This document shows positions 12,466-24,039 of a stretch of DNA of 64,000 nt, piece after piece. The number at the start of each line of letters is the position of its first letter. Within the stretch, counting starts at the first letter, position 1. The stretch lies in assembly GCA_036874045.1 (NCBI GenBank), contig JAZBRI010000010.1:3306001-3370000 (forward strand). Direction: 5' to 3'. Under the pieces are notes generated by a model. That model did not search any database. It was not told the origin of the DNA and worked only from the letters and a program-made list of their open reading frames with translations. Source of the stretch: Cymodocea nodosa. Lineage: Eukaryota > Streptophyta > Magnoliopsida > Alismatales > Cymodoceaceae. Made by a program: the position numbers and the translations under genes.

Positions 12466-12760
12466 CTATCCCTACACATCAAACGAAAAATCTTTTCAGG
12501 GATCAAACTATCCCTACACATCAAAAGAAAAATCTTTTCAGGGATCAGAAACACCTCTTCGGGGAAAAGTCTCAAGTGGAAGAAAGTTTAGTGAAGCAGA
12601 AAAAGGTAAGATATATGTCACTGAAGATTTGAAGTATCAGGTGAAAGAAAATTCAGTGAAGTAGAAAAAAGGTTAGATTTATGTCACTAAAAATCTGAAG
12701 TATCAGGAGAAAGCAAATTCGATGAAATAGAAAAAGACAAAGTATTCGTCACTGAAGAAT
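12466..12760 (+). repeat. Tandem repeats in the transcribed part of LTR-A
   Basis: Two copies of a ~42-bp unit (GGATCA.ACTATCCCTACACATCAAA.GAAAAATCTTTTCA) at about 12460-12543, a third partial one after it, then three ~65-bp units built on GAAGTAGAAAAAGG..AGATTTATGTCACTGAA..TCTGAAGTATCAGG (12590-12760). The same array is in the 3' LTR and in solo copies. A 75-codon frame crosses it but it is a by-product of the repeat. Confidence 0.7.
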
Positions 12761-13067
12761 TACTGAAGAAGAAAAAAAAGAAGAAGAAGAAAGATCTCAA
12801 ACAGGTAGAAATGTTTTAAATTTCACAAATTTATTTTCTCTGTTTGTAGTTATGAAATTGTATTGATGAAACATGGTATCAATATATAATTGCATCTACA
12901 ATTTCTAAAGAGAATTGAATTGTATATTGTAATTGAAACCTTGAATAAAAATGATTTTATGAAAATAGTGTCTCGACTTGTTTTTAAGTTTTAAAGTTTC
13001 AATTATATTCGAAAATGTTGAAAAACACAATTCACCCCCCTTTTGTGTAGCCATACGATCTTATAAG

Positions 13068-13083
13068 TGGTATTAGAGCTTTG
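13068..13083 (+). other. Element A primer binding site (tRNA-Met)
   Basis: TGGTATTAGAGCTTTG two bases after the LTR end; differs from the usual TGGTATCAGAGC by one C-to-T change. It is complementary to the 3' end of initiator tRNA-Met, the standard primer of plant Copia elements. Gag starts 184 bases downstream. Confidence 0.9.
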
Positions 13084-13266
13084 TTAATAATCTTTGATAT
13101 AAAATCGATACCAACTTATTTAATATCATTACTTATTTTGCCTTCCTTGTTTTTAAAAAGAAATTAATATCTGAGCATGCATATTTAACTTTCTTGATTT
13201 AAGGCTCAAGTTGTTTTAAAGTTTTAGACCATTTAAAATCAAATAGGTTGAAAAATCTAAGGTAAG

Positions 13267-13579
13267 ATGGCTACTGGAAATGGTAATTTTTCTTTATATG
13301 AAGGCCAAAATCTTAATCGTCCCCCTTTATTTGATGGAATACATTTTGAATATTGGAAATATAGGATGACAGTTTTTCTTCAAAGTATAGATCATAAGTT
13401 GTGGTTCATGATTTCTAAACCATATACTCAGTTATCTACTCCTTATAATACTTGGACAATTACTGAAAAAGAAAAAGAAACTCTAAATGCTAAGGGCTTA
13501 AATATTTTATTTTGTGCATTGAGTTATGGACAATTCAATAAAGTGTCGGCATATAAATCTGCTTATGAGGTGAGACATG
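13267..13579 (+). pseudogene. Element A gag, first part
   Basis: ATG at 13267 opens a clean frame beginning MATGNGNFSLYEGQNLNRPP, the usual start of SIRE-like Copia gag, with LFDGIHFEYWKYRMTVFLQS, then TPYNTWT and LNILFCALSYGQFN. The frame is cut at 13579 by a solo LTR. The frame continues exactly at 16789 after the second TSD copy (AYEVRHALEV), so only the insertion, not drift, broke it here. Gag forms the virus-like particle. Confidence 0.92.
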
Positions 13580-16500
13580 TGTACGATCGTCTGTATCACA
13601 AGAGGGGGGGGTGAATTGTGTCTTTAGTAATTAAACTAGCGGATAAAACAAGAGCACAAAATACTCGTAAATGAAATTCTATTTTTTTATTTCAAGACAG
13701 AATTTACAATATCTTTTCAGCTCAATTCCCTTCTTGACGGTTTTGATACAGTAATTTTTAATATACAATTCAAATAGGAAAACAAAGCTCTTTTTCAAAA
13801 CTAATTTTGAATTGTATAAAACCTAATCCTTATGCACACAGCTCTTTTCTTTCTCTTTGCTTAGCTTCTGTATCTCTTCTTCTCTAGTTGTCGAATTGCC
13901 AAACTTCTTGCGTTTGCAGCTCCTTTTCTAAAATTGCTTGGAATTTCAAACTTCTTCTGATGTTGGAGAACTTTTTAGAATATGAATATTCAAACTTAAC
14001 TTTTCAGTTAGGGATCCAGATTGAATATTCAGACTTGGTTTTTGAGATTGGGATCCTTTGTTGTAATGTAGCTCGTACTCTCTATTAGTAGTCAAACTCT
14101 GTTGTCTTTCACATTCAGCATGTTCATCCACTTGATCCACAATCCATAATCCATATACTAATTTTCTCTTTAATCCAAATTACTTTCTATTTAATTTCCA
14201 CTTTCTTCACTAACATTTTGAGTTTCCACAATCTCCACTCGTAGATTCATCAAAACTTTATCCTCCTGGAGTCTTGTAGAATATCTTCTAACTCTTCGAT
14301 TTAGTCGAACATTTATCCTTTAACTCTTATAAAAACTCGAACACTTATTCTTTAACTCTTTGAGTTTTTGCACCTACAAAACACGCAACTAAACAAGGAA
14401 ACTTATATGTTCGTTAGTCCTTTTATAAAACTCGAATAGTTATCTATCCATGTGTTTGTTTTTCCCAACACTACACTAGAAAAACTTGGATTTGTTACTT
14501 CTGTTTTGCTTAATTAATTTATCTTTATGCCTATTCTTTCCTTTTTAGAAGTAAACAAACAACCTTTAATATAATTTAGATATTAATTCCAATTTGTACT
14601 TTAACTACAAGTGCACAATGTCTATTGTATCAGTGTGCAAGTACAGGTCGATCCTGTAGGGAATTGCAGACGAATTTAAGAACTATTTTATTATTGACAA
14701 TTCAAATTTATATTCAATAAGCACTCTATTGAATTACAGTTAACTCAACGAGCAAAGTTCGTTAAGTTATGGCTAACTCAACGGACAATCCTCGTGGACT
14801 TAAGTTAACTTCATGAGCCTGTCTCTTCTTTATAATACTGCTATTTTACAGAGGAATTTGGCCAACCATTGGGTGATTCCATAGATTGTAAATAACATCA
14901 ATTAAGCTCTTTAATGCTAGTTAACATAAGATTTATCATTAAGCAATACTAACATTCAAATGATTCAAACAGTAACCATTAAAATCTTTAAGTCTTCTAA
15001 ACGAACCAATTTTAGTAAACTGTAAAATTAAAACTAACATAAAACAATCACCAAACTAATACAGATAACATTAATCACGATACAACACAAATAATACAAC
15101 ACTCAAATACAACATACAAATAAAGATAATTTGTTTTTGGTATTTTTGTTTTGATGTGAACATGGAAATGAGCAAAAGGTGAAATGTAAAGTAATCTCAC
15201 TTGACAGTAAACACTTCTGACACTACTTGCAATGCGATTACACCACTGAAAATTAAACCACTAACAATTCTATCTCCTCACCCTATAGAATCGCGAGTCC
15301 AGAATTGCAAGATGATCTCCTCTTCATCATATAGGCATCAACCTGAAGCCAAGGCTAAAAGCTTTACAATCTCCTAAAATATGAGTCGGCGCTTGGTGAA
15401 AATGGCTTCACTTCCCGCGACGCGATCACTCCTCATAGTGGTTGTCAGGCACTATGTTTGGCTCGGAATCGACCCGACATCAAGCAAGTATCCTCACAGA
15501 CCTCCGATGGTTGGTGATTATGGTGTGGTGGTGGTGATTGTGGTGATGATGATTGTTGGTGTGAACTTTGGAGAATTGCGACGCTCATCCTCCTCTACAC
15601 ACACTATCCGCCCATCGATCACCTATCGATCACACTCTTCTTCTTTTTCTTCTTTTCTTTTATATTTCTTCAATAGTAATTGCTTTTGCTTGAATGGTCG
15701 GTTGGATTTCCTTCATTCGTATCAACGGCGATGATTTCTTTCCCTGCGTAATACATGCAAACGTGGTTTTTCTCTTCCAACTGTCTATTCCTGCAACCGC
15801 TATAGTGGCATTTTGGAAAATAGATTTAACTATAAAATACATGCAATAAAGAAATAAGCCGTTAACATAACGCATTACCTTTGTGTATATTCATGTAACT
15901 CAACGCGTACAGTTATGCTAACTTAACGAGTTAAACATGTGCATCTCACGTGATATTCTAAAGCATTTAAATTCAACACGTGCATAAATCTAACTATCCG
16001 ATGCTCAGGTGCATTTCGGATAGTTATAGATAACTCATCGAAAGTTCACTTAAGTCATGCATTATGGTTTCGACACGTGTACTTCAGGAAATAATAAACT
16101 ATTCTCTCAAAGCATAACTGTTTGACAATTTAAACATAACTATCTGATACATACTCGGCCTGTTGGACATAACTGTCCAAATATGTTCGGTATGTTAAAC
16201 ATAACTGTCCGAAATATCAGAAAATTTGGATACTTAAGAATTTCATAGCCTACAACTTACCGATAGTTCAGAAATGCAATAAATTAACATTAATTCCCCA
16301 AAATTAAGTAGATTCTTCAATTAAAACATATAACAGTGCAATTATAACATAATTGCTTAATTCTCATATGATAAGCTAAATATTATGCAATTAACCATCA
16401 TTTAACCATTAATAATATGCACTTTTTCATTCTAAACACCATGCGCATAAAAACTCGAACAATTATTTAACTATTCGATTTTTCATTACCGAACGCACAT

Positions 16501-16783
16501 GGAAAACACGTGACAACTTAAAACATTAAAAACACACGTGCAGATAACTTAACTATTTGAGCTTTTATCATAAAGTATTCGACAAAAATGAAATGTTAAC
16601 TATCCAAAAGTTTAACTATTGCAAATCTAGCTCTTCGGAAATCTTTAATTTACCCGACATAAAAATGAAACTTTTTGATAATCTGTTAACTATTATACTT
16701 AGAGAAATATACTTAGAGAATATTATGTAAACTTATTTAAATACGTTAATAAAGCATATATCATCAAAATTAAATACCTAACA
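13580..16783 (-). mobile_element. Solo LTR-B (inverted) in element A gag, itself interrupted
   Basis: Flanked by TSD ACATG (13575-13579 and 16784-16788). Minus-strand sequence starts TGTTAGGTATTTAATTTTG and ends CGATCGTACA; without the nested insert it is 1213 bp, close to the 1222-bp LTR-B at 26168-27389, to which it aligns end to end. No internal region is present, so it is a solo LTR left by recombination between two LTRs. It contains the CGAANAGTTA-type motif in inverted pairs and CACGTG. Confidence 0.9.
14453..16438 (-). mobile_element. Solo LTR-C (Gypsy, inverted) inside the solo LTR-B
   Basis: 1986 bp flanked by TSD CCATG (14448-14452 and 16439-16443). On the minus strand it runs TGTTTAGAATGAAAAAG ... 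AACAAACA and matches the C2 LTRs (36920-39168, 61097-63289) over its whole length with internal length differences. It is a Gypsy LTR inside a Copia LTR inside a Copia gag. A plus-strand frame at 15381-15734 recurs in the other LTR-C copies, but is antisense to the LTR and is not regarded as a gene. Confidence 0.9.
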
Positions 16784-16788
16784 ACATG

Positions 16789-18042
16789 CATTAGAAGTTT
16801 CACATGAAGGTACTTCTCAAGTTAAAGAGACTAAGATAAACATGTTGATTCATAAGTATGAACTCTATAAGATGCATGAAGACGAAAGTATTTCTGAGAT
16901 GTTTTCCAGATTTCTTAATATCATAAACTCTTTAAAATGCTTAGGAAAGAATTTTGAATAGAAGGATTTGGTGAGGAAAATTCTTAGATCCTTAAGTTCT
17001 AAATGGTCTCAAAAAGTAACATCAATTAAGGAATCACGAGATTTAAATGTTTATACCATGAATGAACTTATAGGAAACTTAACTGCTTATGAAGTTCAAT
17101 TAAATGAATCATTGAGTCAAAAAAAATTAAAAATGAAGAAAGAAATAGCCTTTGAAATTAATTTAGATTCTGATATATCTACTGATTCTTACGAGGATTG
17201 ATTTTGCTGACAAGGAAATTTAAGAAAGCATGAAAAGCTAGGAAATAGCAAAGGAATAAAGATGACAAACCCTCAATGTCAAAATCACTAAATGACAAGA
17301 ATTCTTCATCTAGAAAGTATGTATGTTACAATTGTAAGAAACCTGGACATCTTTCTCTAGATTGTCCTATAAGGAAAAATGGAAAGCATAGTAGGACAAA
17401 TCAGAAGAAGACGGCTCAGAAAACTTAGAAAAAGTTTTACAAGAAAAAGGCTTTGAAGGTCACTTGGGATGACACGTCTGAAGAGTTTGAATCTGAGGAA
17501 TCATCATCAAAATCTTCACATTCAGAAGGAGAACCAAAGTTAGAAGACGTTGCTCATGTGTGCTTCATGGCAAATGAGTCTGAGGTAATATCTGATCCTG
17601 AAAGTTATTTAGATTTTCACTTTGATGAATTATTATGTGCTTATCATGCATTATTACAAAAACTTAAAGTATGTAAACTGAAAAATAAGAATATTAGAAA
17701 CTCTTTATCCATTGTGAAAGAAGAAAATTGTTTCCTGTCTACTACTTTAGAAAAGTTTAAATGTGATAATGAAAATCATGCTTGAGATTTGCATAAATTT
17801 AGATTTAATGAATGTGTCTTGCATGAACAAATACAGAATACAAATGCTGAAAAATTAAAGATAGAATCTGAAAATGAAGTGTTTAGAAAAAATATAAATG
17901 ATCTCAAATTAGAGATTGATAAATTAAAAATGAGAGAGCTAGACTTAAATTCTACCATTGAGAAATGGAATTTAAGTCAAACTAAGTTAGACAAACTAAC
18001 TAGTACTCCTGCAGTGTCTAGACTGCTGCTTAAGATACTATG
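16789..18042 (+). pseudogene. Element A gag, second part with C-terminal coiled coil
   Basis: Continues gag: KINMLIHKYELYKMHEDES and LIGNLTAYEVQ blocks as in element B, a stop near 16957, a stop and frameshift near 17200, then a CCHC zinc knuckle encoded at 17324-17365 (C-YN-C-x4-H-x4-C). From 17453 to about 18042 is a long acidic and then heptad-like Leu/Lys/Glu segment (DLKLEIDKLKM and similar), the kind of extended gag-pol linker seen in SIRE-like elements. Protease, integrase and RT, which should follow, are missing; after the solo LTR the sequence passes directly into spacer. Confidence 0.85.
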
Positions 18043-18047
18043 TATTT

Positions 18048-19812
18048 TGTAGGATCGTATGGCTACACAAGAGGGGGGTGAATTGTGTATTTTTAATATT
18101 TTCTGAAATATAATTGAAACTTTAAAACTCAAAAACAAGTCGAGACATTGTTTTCATAAAATCATTTTTATTCAATGTTTCAATTACAATATACAATTCA
18201 ATTCTCCTCAGAAATTGTAGATGCAATTATATTTCGATACCATGTTTTATCCATACAATTTCATAACTACAAACAGAGAAAACTAATTTGCGGAATTTAA
18301 AACATTTCTCCCTGTTTGCGATCTTTCTTCTTCTTCTTCTTCTTCTTCTTCTTTTCTTTAGCAATTCTTCAATGATGAATATCTTGTCCTTTTATGCTTG
18401 ACCGGATTTCCTTTCTTCTGATACTTCAAATCTTTAGTGACGAAAATCTTACCTTTTCATACTTCACTGAATTTTCTTCCACTTGAGAGATTTTTCCCAA
18501 AGAGGTGTTTTTGATCCCTGAAAAAGATTTTTCTTTTGGTGTGCAGGAATGGATTAATCCATGAAAAAATTTTTCGTTTTGTGTGCAAGGATAATTTGAT
18601 CAACGAGAATTCTATACCTTTTATACTGTATCTTCATTTCATGCATATCCTTCACGTTTAACCACTACTAGTTTTCCACTTCTCCACATCTTTTCTTTTT
18701 CCTTCATTGAAACACACACGTTTTAACCCACGTTTATATTTCAAATTTTCTTTAATCATTAGTCCTAGATCTTTGAAAAATTTCCTGAAAAATAAACTTT
18801 CTCGTCCAAAAATTTTTCATCAGTGCAATAAGAAGTCGTTACTTCAATGTCAATTAAACAAGTAACACAAGTATATATATATAACTTAACGTTTCTAACT
18901 TAACGAGTTCACCATGTGCCATTTCACGTGACAAGTACTGTAGCTAACTCAACAAATTAAGTTCGTGGTGTTATACTAACTCAACGAACCAGCTTAACCT
19001 TTCTTTTGGAAGGTTAAACGATAACTCACCGAAAACAGTTTAAGTTTCGGATAGTTACAAATGTAAGTCACCGAAAAACTCTTTATATTAAAAAACTAGT
19101 GAGACACGTGTCAAGACCTGAAAACATGACTTAAGTTACCTTTCGGATAGTTATGACTGTAAATCTCCGAAAAAACTTTAACTCACCGATTCAGTAATAA
19201 ACAAATGTTTTTTATAATAAGAATTTTACCACGTGCAAAAATAACAACTTAAGTTTATAACGCTAACCTAACGCGTTGCCTTAGTGTTCAATATAGCAAC
19301 TCAACGCGTTTAGTTATGTTAACTTAACGAGTTAAACATGTGCACCTCACGTGATACAATACAACATTCGTAACTTATAATTTCACCACGTGTATAACAC
19401 TAACTTAACGAGTTTGTCTCTTCTTTTACTCACTAACTTAACGAGTTATCACGTGACCTATTTTAACCTTTAAGCCTCTAACTTAACGAGTTCTCACGTG
19501 ACCTCTATACAAACAAAACTCTAACTTAACGAGTTGTCTAAACGTGCACTGTTCATGATACAGAAGATATAACATTAAAACATATCATGCTTTTCAATAA
19601 AAACACACGTTAACTTAACGTTTAGCTAAATGAGAAATTAATGCAATGAAACGACTAGTTATGAACTTCAGATCCAATACAGACAAGTATTTATATTAGT
19701 AAGCTTTTTCTGTATTAATAGATGATTTTAATTTCTTTTCACAAGCAATAGTATTTGAGCAAATATGATTATTTTCATTCAGCACACATCATCAAAACAA
19801 AAATACTCAACA
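18048..19812 (-). mobile_element. Solo LTR-A (inverted) inside element A
   Basis: 1765 bp flanked by TSD TATTT (18043-18047 and 19813-19817); minus-strand ends TGTTGAGTATTTTTG and CGATCCTACA. It is longer than the two LTRs of element A because of an extra ~170-bp block at about 19010-19195 that carries CGGATAGTTA motifs (19048-19057, 19144-19153) of the type found in LTR-C/D/E. Many copies of TAACTTAACG (the inverse of CGTTAAGTTA) and several CACGTG are present. Confidence 0.92.
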
Positions 19813-19817
19813 TATTT

Positions 19818-21278
19818 ATTGTAAAATCATAGTATCATCTTATTGATTTTAAGTAGGTTAACAATTTTAATGGTTTTCATAATTTTAAGTAGAAGTCTAA
19901 ATGAAAAACATTAAATACTTCTGAAATTCTGAAATTTTGATTAAGTGTTTTCTTTGAATCAAGGAAAGTGTATATGATCATGCATAAATTTGACTTGATT
20001 GATTAAACTTATAGAATAAGTTATATGTAAATCATCTTAAACTATTAATCAAAAGTATGAGCTTATTGAAACTGATTCATATTTTCAGTAAAATCATAGA
20101 AGTACAAATTATATGAGATTTGTGTTTTATTGCATCTGTATTAATGGAATACATATATTCTGTGCTTACAATGAAAAGTGCTTACAAAGTGAAAATCTTT
20201 GAAAGTTTTTTGATCAGTTTGATCACGAGCCTTTTGTACTTGAGTAGATAGGTATGTAAGGATTGTTGTCCTGAAAAAGGATTCTTTAAATCTGGCAACC
20301 TAAGGTCCTGATCAAATATGGGATTGTTGACTAAAAGCTCATTTCATGGGTACATTGGAAAGCTCTTGTATGATTCAAGCTTTTCAAACTAATTTTAAAG
20401 AAAATTATCAATATTTACTGTTTTGAAGAGAAAAAGTTGTTTCATTAATTACAGATATCTTTGAATCGAATATAATTTCTACAATTATGACTATTGATTC
20501 ATTGAATCAACATTAGTACTTTTGACAAAGTTTATTTGAGATACATTCTTTTATTCTCCTTGAATTAATCATATTGAGTTCAAAGTTGTGTTTTGATTCA
20601 TATATAGTAGGAATTTATTCTGGAAATCATTTTTGATGAATTCAAGATAATGGAAGTTTCTGCAAAGAAAATTTAAAAGTCTAGTTATACTTAACATCTA
20701 TTGTTATACAAGTATATTTTGTATGTTATTGAATATATAAGAAGTATATTTGTAGGGGGAGGATTAACAATGTCTAAAACAAATTAATATAATTCAGAAT
20801 ACAAATCTTCGTTAATTTGAATTAAAGTCCTCTTAAAATCTTGATGAAATAATTTAAAAAGACAAACAAACTATTTTAGATTCAAAGGACAAGAATGTTA
20901 GAATAGTTTACAATGTTCTCAAGAAAATGTTAAGGTATAGCTTATGTGGTGTGTTCGGAACGTTTTAGTTGAAAGCATTCAAAATTTTTTTTTAAGTGTA
21001 CTGACTGAACGTTATGTTATATAAGGTAACGTGTAAAATTGCCTCTAGATAGCATTTTACTCGTTAGGTTAGTTAACTCAACGAGTTATACTTGAATTTT
21101 TTGGGTACCTTGATTGAATAAACTATATTCAATACTCATTTGAAATCCAAACCTGACTTATACACATTGAGTTATTCACCTAAAAACCCTATTTAAACAC
21201 TTATTACACTGGCACTTAGGTTACTTGTAAACTTTGTCTGAAAATCTTTCCCAGTTGTTCCTATTACAACCTGCGACG
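19818..21278 (+). other. Element A spacer upstream of ORF3
   Basis: No gene. About 19820-20800 is roughly 80-85% alike by eye to the Gypsy C 3' UTR (27930-28900 plus; 32600-33650 and 39240-40330 minus), an unexpected Copia-Gypsy sharing. It contains a strong splice-donor-like ATAGGTATGTAAG (20248-20260) and an acceptor-like TTTGTAG (20749-20755), giving a candidate intron of about 504 nt. Between 20800 and 21278 the sequence looks like a promoter and leader: inverted motif TAACTCAACG at 21074-21083, a CCTATTTAAAC TATA-like box near 21188, and the ORF3 ATG at 21279. Confidence 0.6.
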
Positions 21279-23535
21279 ATGGTCTCCAAGTTCTACAAGG
21301 GTCGTGGCAAAGGAAAAGGCAAAAGCAGAGGAGATAAAGGAAAAGCTATAGAGCATGATGAAGTTCCACGTGCTTGGTTTAAGAAAATTTTGCAAGTTGA
21401 CAAAAGGTTAGCAGAAATTTATAGTGATTATTTCTTTTCTAAAGAAATACTAAATGAAGTTAGACAAGAACTTCAAAATACAGATGCTAGTATTAAGTAC
21501 ATGAGGATTTGAAGTAAATATGATAGAGAATACTGTATGAAATGTGCTGAAATTGCATTTTTAGAACAATATGCTAAATATTTGGAAAAAGGTGTAGGTT
21601 CAACAAATAGAATTCCTCAAATACCCATATACGGTACAAGACTACATGCATTTGAGGAAGAGCATGAATCAGCTATCCCTACTCCTTTATATTCAAAAGA
21701 AGTAGAATCAAATATTGTTGTAGATAAAGAAAAAGTTGAAAGTCTTCGAAAGGTTATAACAATAGAAAGTGCCTTCGAAGAACTAAAGTAGAAAAATTTT
21801 ATGGAGCAATTTGAAAAGAAAACAGCAATACTTGACAAGGAAAAACAGAAATGTTATAGAAGAAGGAAAATCAAAAAAATTATGTTTGAGGAAACAAAGT
21901 CTACTGAAAAAGGAAAATCAGATGAGCATTTATTTCCTAAAGGCAATGTATGTCTAGACATTGTACCTTTTAGTGCATTTGATAAACTCATCAGTTCCAA
22001 GCATACAGAGACTGATGAAGATAATGAGACTTTATTTTCTCTTGCTAGAAAACATGAGAAGAAATCCAAGTCAAATATGAGCTCAAGTTTTTCTATTAGT
22101 TCAAGTCCTGATGATGCAGAAATAGAAAAATCAGAGCATCAGGCACTTGACATTAAACAAGTTATTGTAGATATAATTGACAATGTTGAGGCAGTAACTA
22201 GTTCAAAGGCTAAATTGTTTGGAGTAGTAGATATTGAAAAAGTTAAGACTCTAGAAGAGCTAAACGTCAACTAGCCTTTTTCAGAATCTATAGAAGTAGA
22301 GTCTGAGAATTCATATCATGTATTAATGAAAAAAACTGTTGAACAAAATGAACAATTTCAAATAGATAGATTGTAGAATTTGTGGAAAAATTGAACTCTG
22401 AAGATTCTATAGTGACTGAACTAATGAATGTTGAGCTTAATAAAAATGTTCCTTACTCTGTTGAAGTTGAAGAATCAAGCTTACCTGAGTAGCTTCAAGA
22501 AAATATTTTCACAAAAGAACAACATGACATTCATTTTGAAGAAGAGGTTCTTGAAGATGAAATATACTCTGAATCATAGCTTCAGGTATCACCTTTTGTG
22601 TGTACAGTATTAAAAATTCAAGGTAATTCAATTCATTTTAGATTAGAAGAAGCATTGCAAAAATACAATAATCTGATTACATGTCAAATTCTACATGCTT
22701 GTCCAGTAAAATTCAAAAATTTGATGGAAATAAAGATCTATTTGAGTATCAAGGCCTCATTCAATTCTTGCCAGTTGGAACGAAATGGAAGCAATACAAA
22801 GAGCTTATTGCTGCTTTTTATAGCAATTTGGTCAAGAATGAAAATATACTGAAAACTCAAATAAATAAACAGGAGTTAATATTGTCTCTTGAATTAATTT
22901 TTGAAGTTTTGGGATTAAAGAATAAAGGTGTTGTTACATACAGATTTGACATGATTAGATAATTGGAATGGAACATTCAGTCTTTATCAAAAATTCCAAA
23001 TGTATATTCTAAAATGAGATTAATGGAAAATCTGAATGTAGAGGCAAGGTTTATTGCAAATATATTGCATGCCAATTTATTTCAGAGAGTTGGACACAAT
23101 ATGGAAGTCAGCAGAAGTTGTTTATATGCCACTTATGGTCTACTGAATAAAATTCAAATCAATTGGTTTGATGTTTTTACTTCTCAACTACATCATATGG
23201 GTTCAAAGTTATTTTATGGTGATGCTATATATAGAATCCTTGCAAGCCAAATAAATTTATCCGACTGGCCCTCTGAAACTAAAGGCATGAGAGCTTTTAG
23301 TATAAAAGATTTGCAAAAATTTGAAGCTATGCATCAACCTCAACGACAACAACAACAACCTGATTGTTTAGACCATATACAACAACAACAGCGAAGTTAT
23401 TCAGTTCAAGTAGAACAGCAAACCTAGCTACCTCCTCACCTAGATGATGTACTTAACGACATCAGAAATGATATTAGGCATCTAGGAGATAAAATATGTA
23501 ATGCTATAAGTGATATACTTAGGAGGAATAGATAA
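21279..23535 (+). pseudogene. Element A ORF3 (putative plant transposon protein-like)
   Basis: ATG 21279 (preferred because it starts the basic run KGRGKGKGKSRGDKGK, probably nuclear targeting). Order: basic N-terminus; helical segment to 21512 and 21537-21791; charged Ser/Glu-rich region 21801-22274; degenerate part to 22680; globular domain 22700-23300 (LFEYQGLIQFLPVGTKW, AAFYSNL, FEVLGLKNKG, ARFIANILHANLFQRVGHN, SKLFYGDAIYRIL, INLSDWP); Q-rich tail 23335-23430; C-terminal helix ending ILRRNR at 23535. Stops occur near 21511, 21790, 22273, 22370 and 23427, with frameshifts around 22600 and a stop at 22961. The domain resembles the plant 'putative transposon protein' family; role unknown. 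It is the best preserved of the three ORF3 copies. Confidence 0.78.
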
Positions 23536-24039
23536 CTATTTGTTCGCTTGTATCTGAATACAAAATGCAATGTTTGTATTCCTTGTTTGATTCATTGAAC
23601 AATACATTTTTCTGTAAATGTTTACAATTCCTATTATTGTTTACAGAAAGTGTTGCTGTAAATATATCTCTTACTATATATATTCTCTGTAATTATCTTT
23701 TTGATTAATGACAAAAAGGGGGAGAAATGTTATAAAAAGATGATTATGATTTTAATTGCATATAATATAAAGGGAGATGATATTTATGGTTATTGTAATA
23801 TGATAGATGATAATATAATCTGAAAGGTAGAGAAATGATACTTATATAATTATTGACATCTGAAAGTTTTATTTCTGAGAGGAGAAATTTACACAAGCAA
23901 TAGAAATAAACTTAAGTGAACTTAAGTCAACAAACTTGTTTGTTGAATTAAAAGTTAACCCAACAAAGGTGCTTTGTTGAGTTAAATATATTTCATAATT
24001 GATTTAATATGGTTTTGTCATCATCAAAAAGGGAGAGAT
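23536..24039 (+). other. Element A 3' untranslated region and polypurine tract
   Basis: Non-coding. The polypurine tract AAAAAGGGAGAGAT (24026-24039) abuts the 3' LTR and primes plus-strand DNA synthesis. A second, better purine tract AAAAAGGGGGAGAAA lies at 23713-23727, about 310 bases upstream, an arrangement repeated in elements B and E. Confidence 0.8.

Larger units (their letters stand above)
11467..13065 (+). repeat. Element A 5' LTR (LTR-A, 1599 bp)
   Basis: Begins TGTTGAGTATTTTG and ends CGATCTTATA, a mutated form of the CGATCCTACA end of the 3' LTR. It is collinear with 24040-25654 with scattered mostly transitional differences. It holds CGTTAAGTTA at 11669-11678, 11758-11767, 11832-11841, 12158-12167 and 12172-12181, CGTTTAGTTA at 12200-12209, and CACGTG at 11791-11796 and further sites. 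A TATAAAA box is at 12435-12441, followed by tandem repeats and a GAA-rich tract near 12765-12795. Confidence 0.93.

Noticed and set aside
12405-12632. 75-codon frame in LTR-A (also 24994-25188)
   Set aside because: Follows the ~42-bp tandem repeat; it is of different length in the two LTRs and no start signal supports it.
15381-15734. Frame conserved in three LTR-C copies (also 37815-38000, 61936-62121)
   Set aside because: Antisense to LTR transcription, of different length in each copy and truncated differently; conservation follows from the LTR itself.
21279-23535. ORF3 as a viral envelope glycoprotein
   Set aside because: Position suits the env-like ORF of SIRE/Athila elements, but no signal peptide, transmembrane segment or glycoprotein features are visible; the basic start and charged regions suit a nuclear protein.
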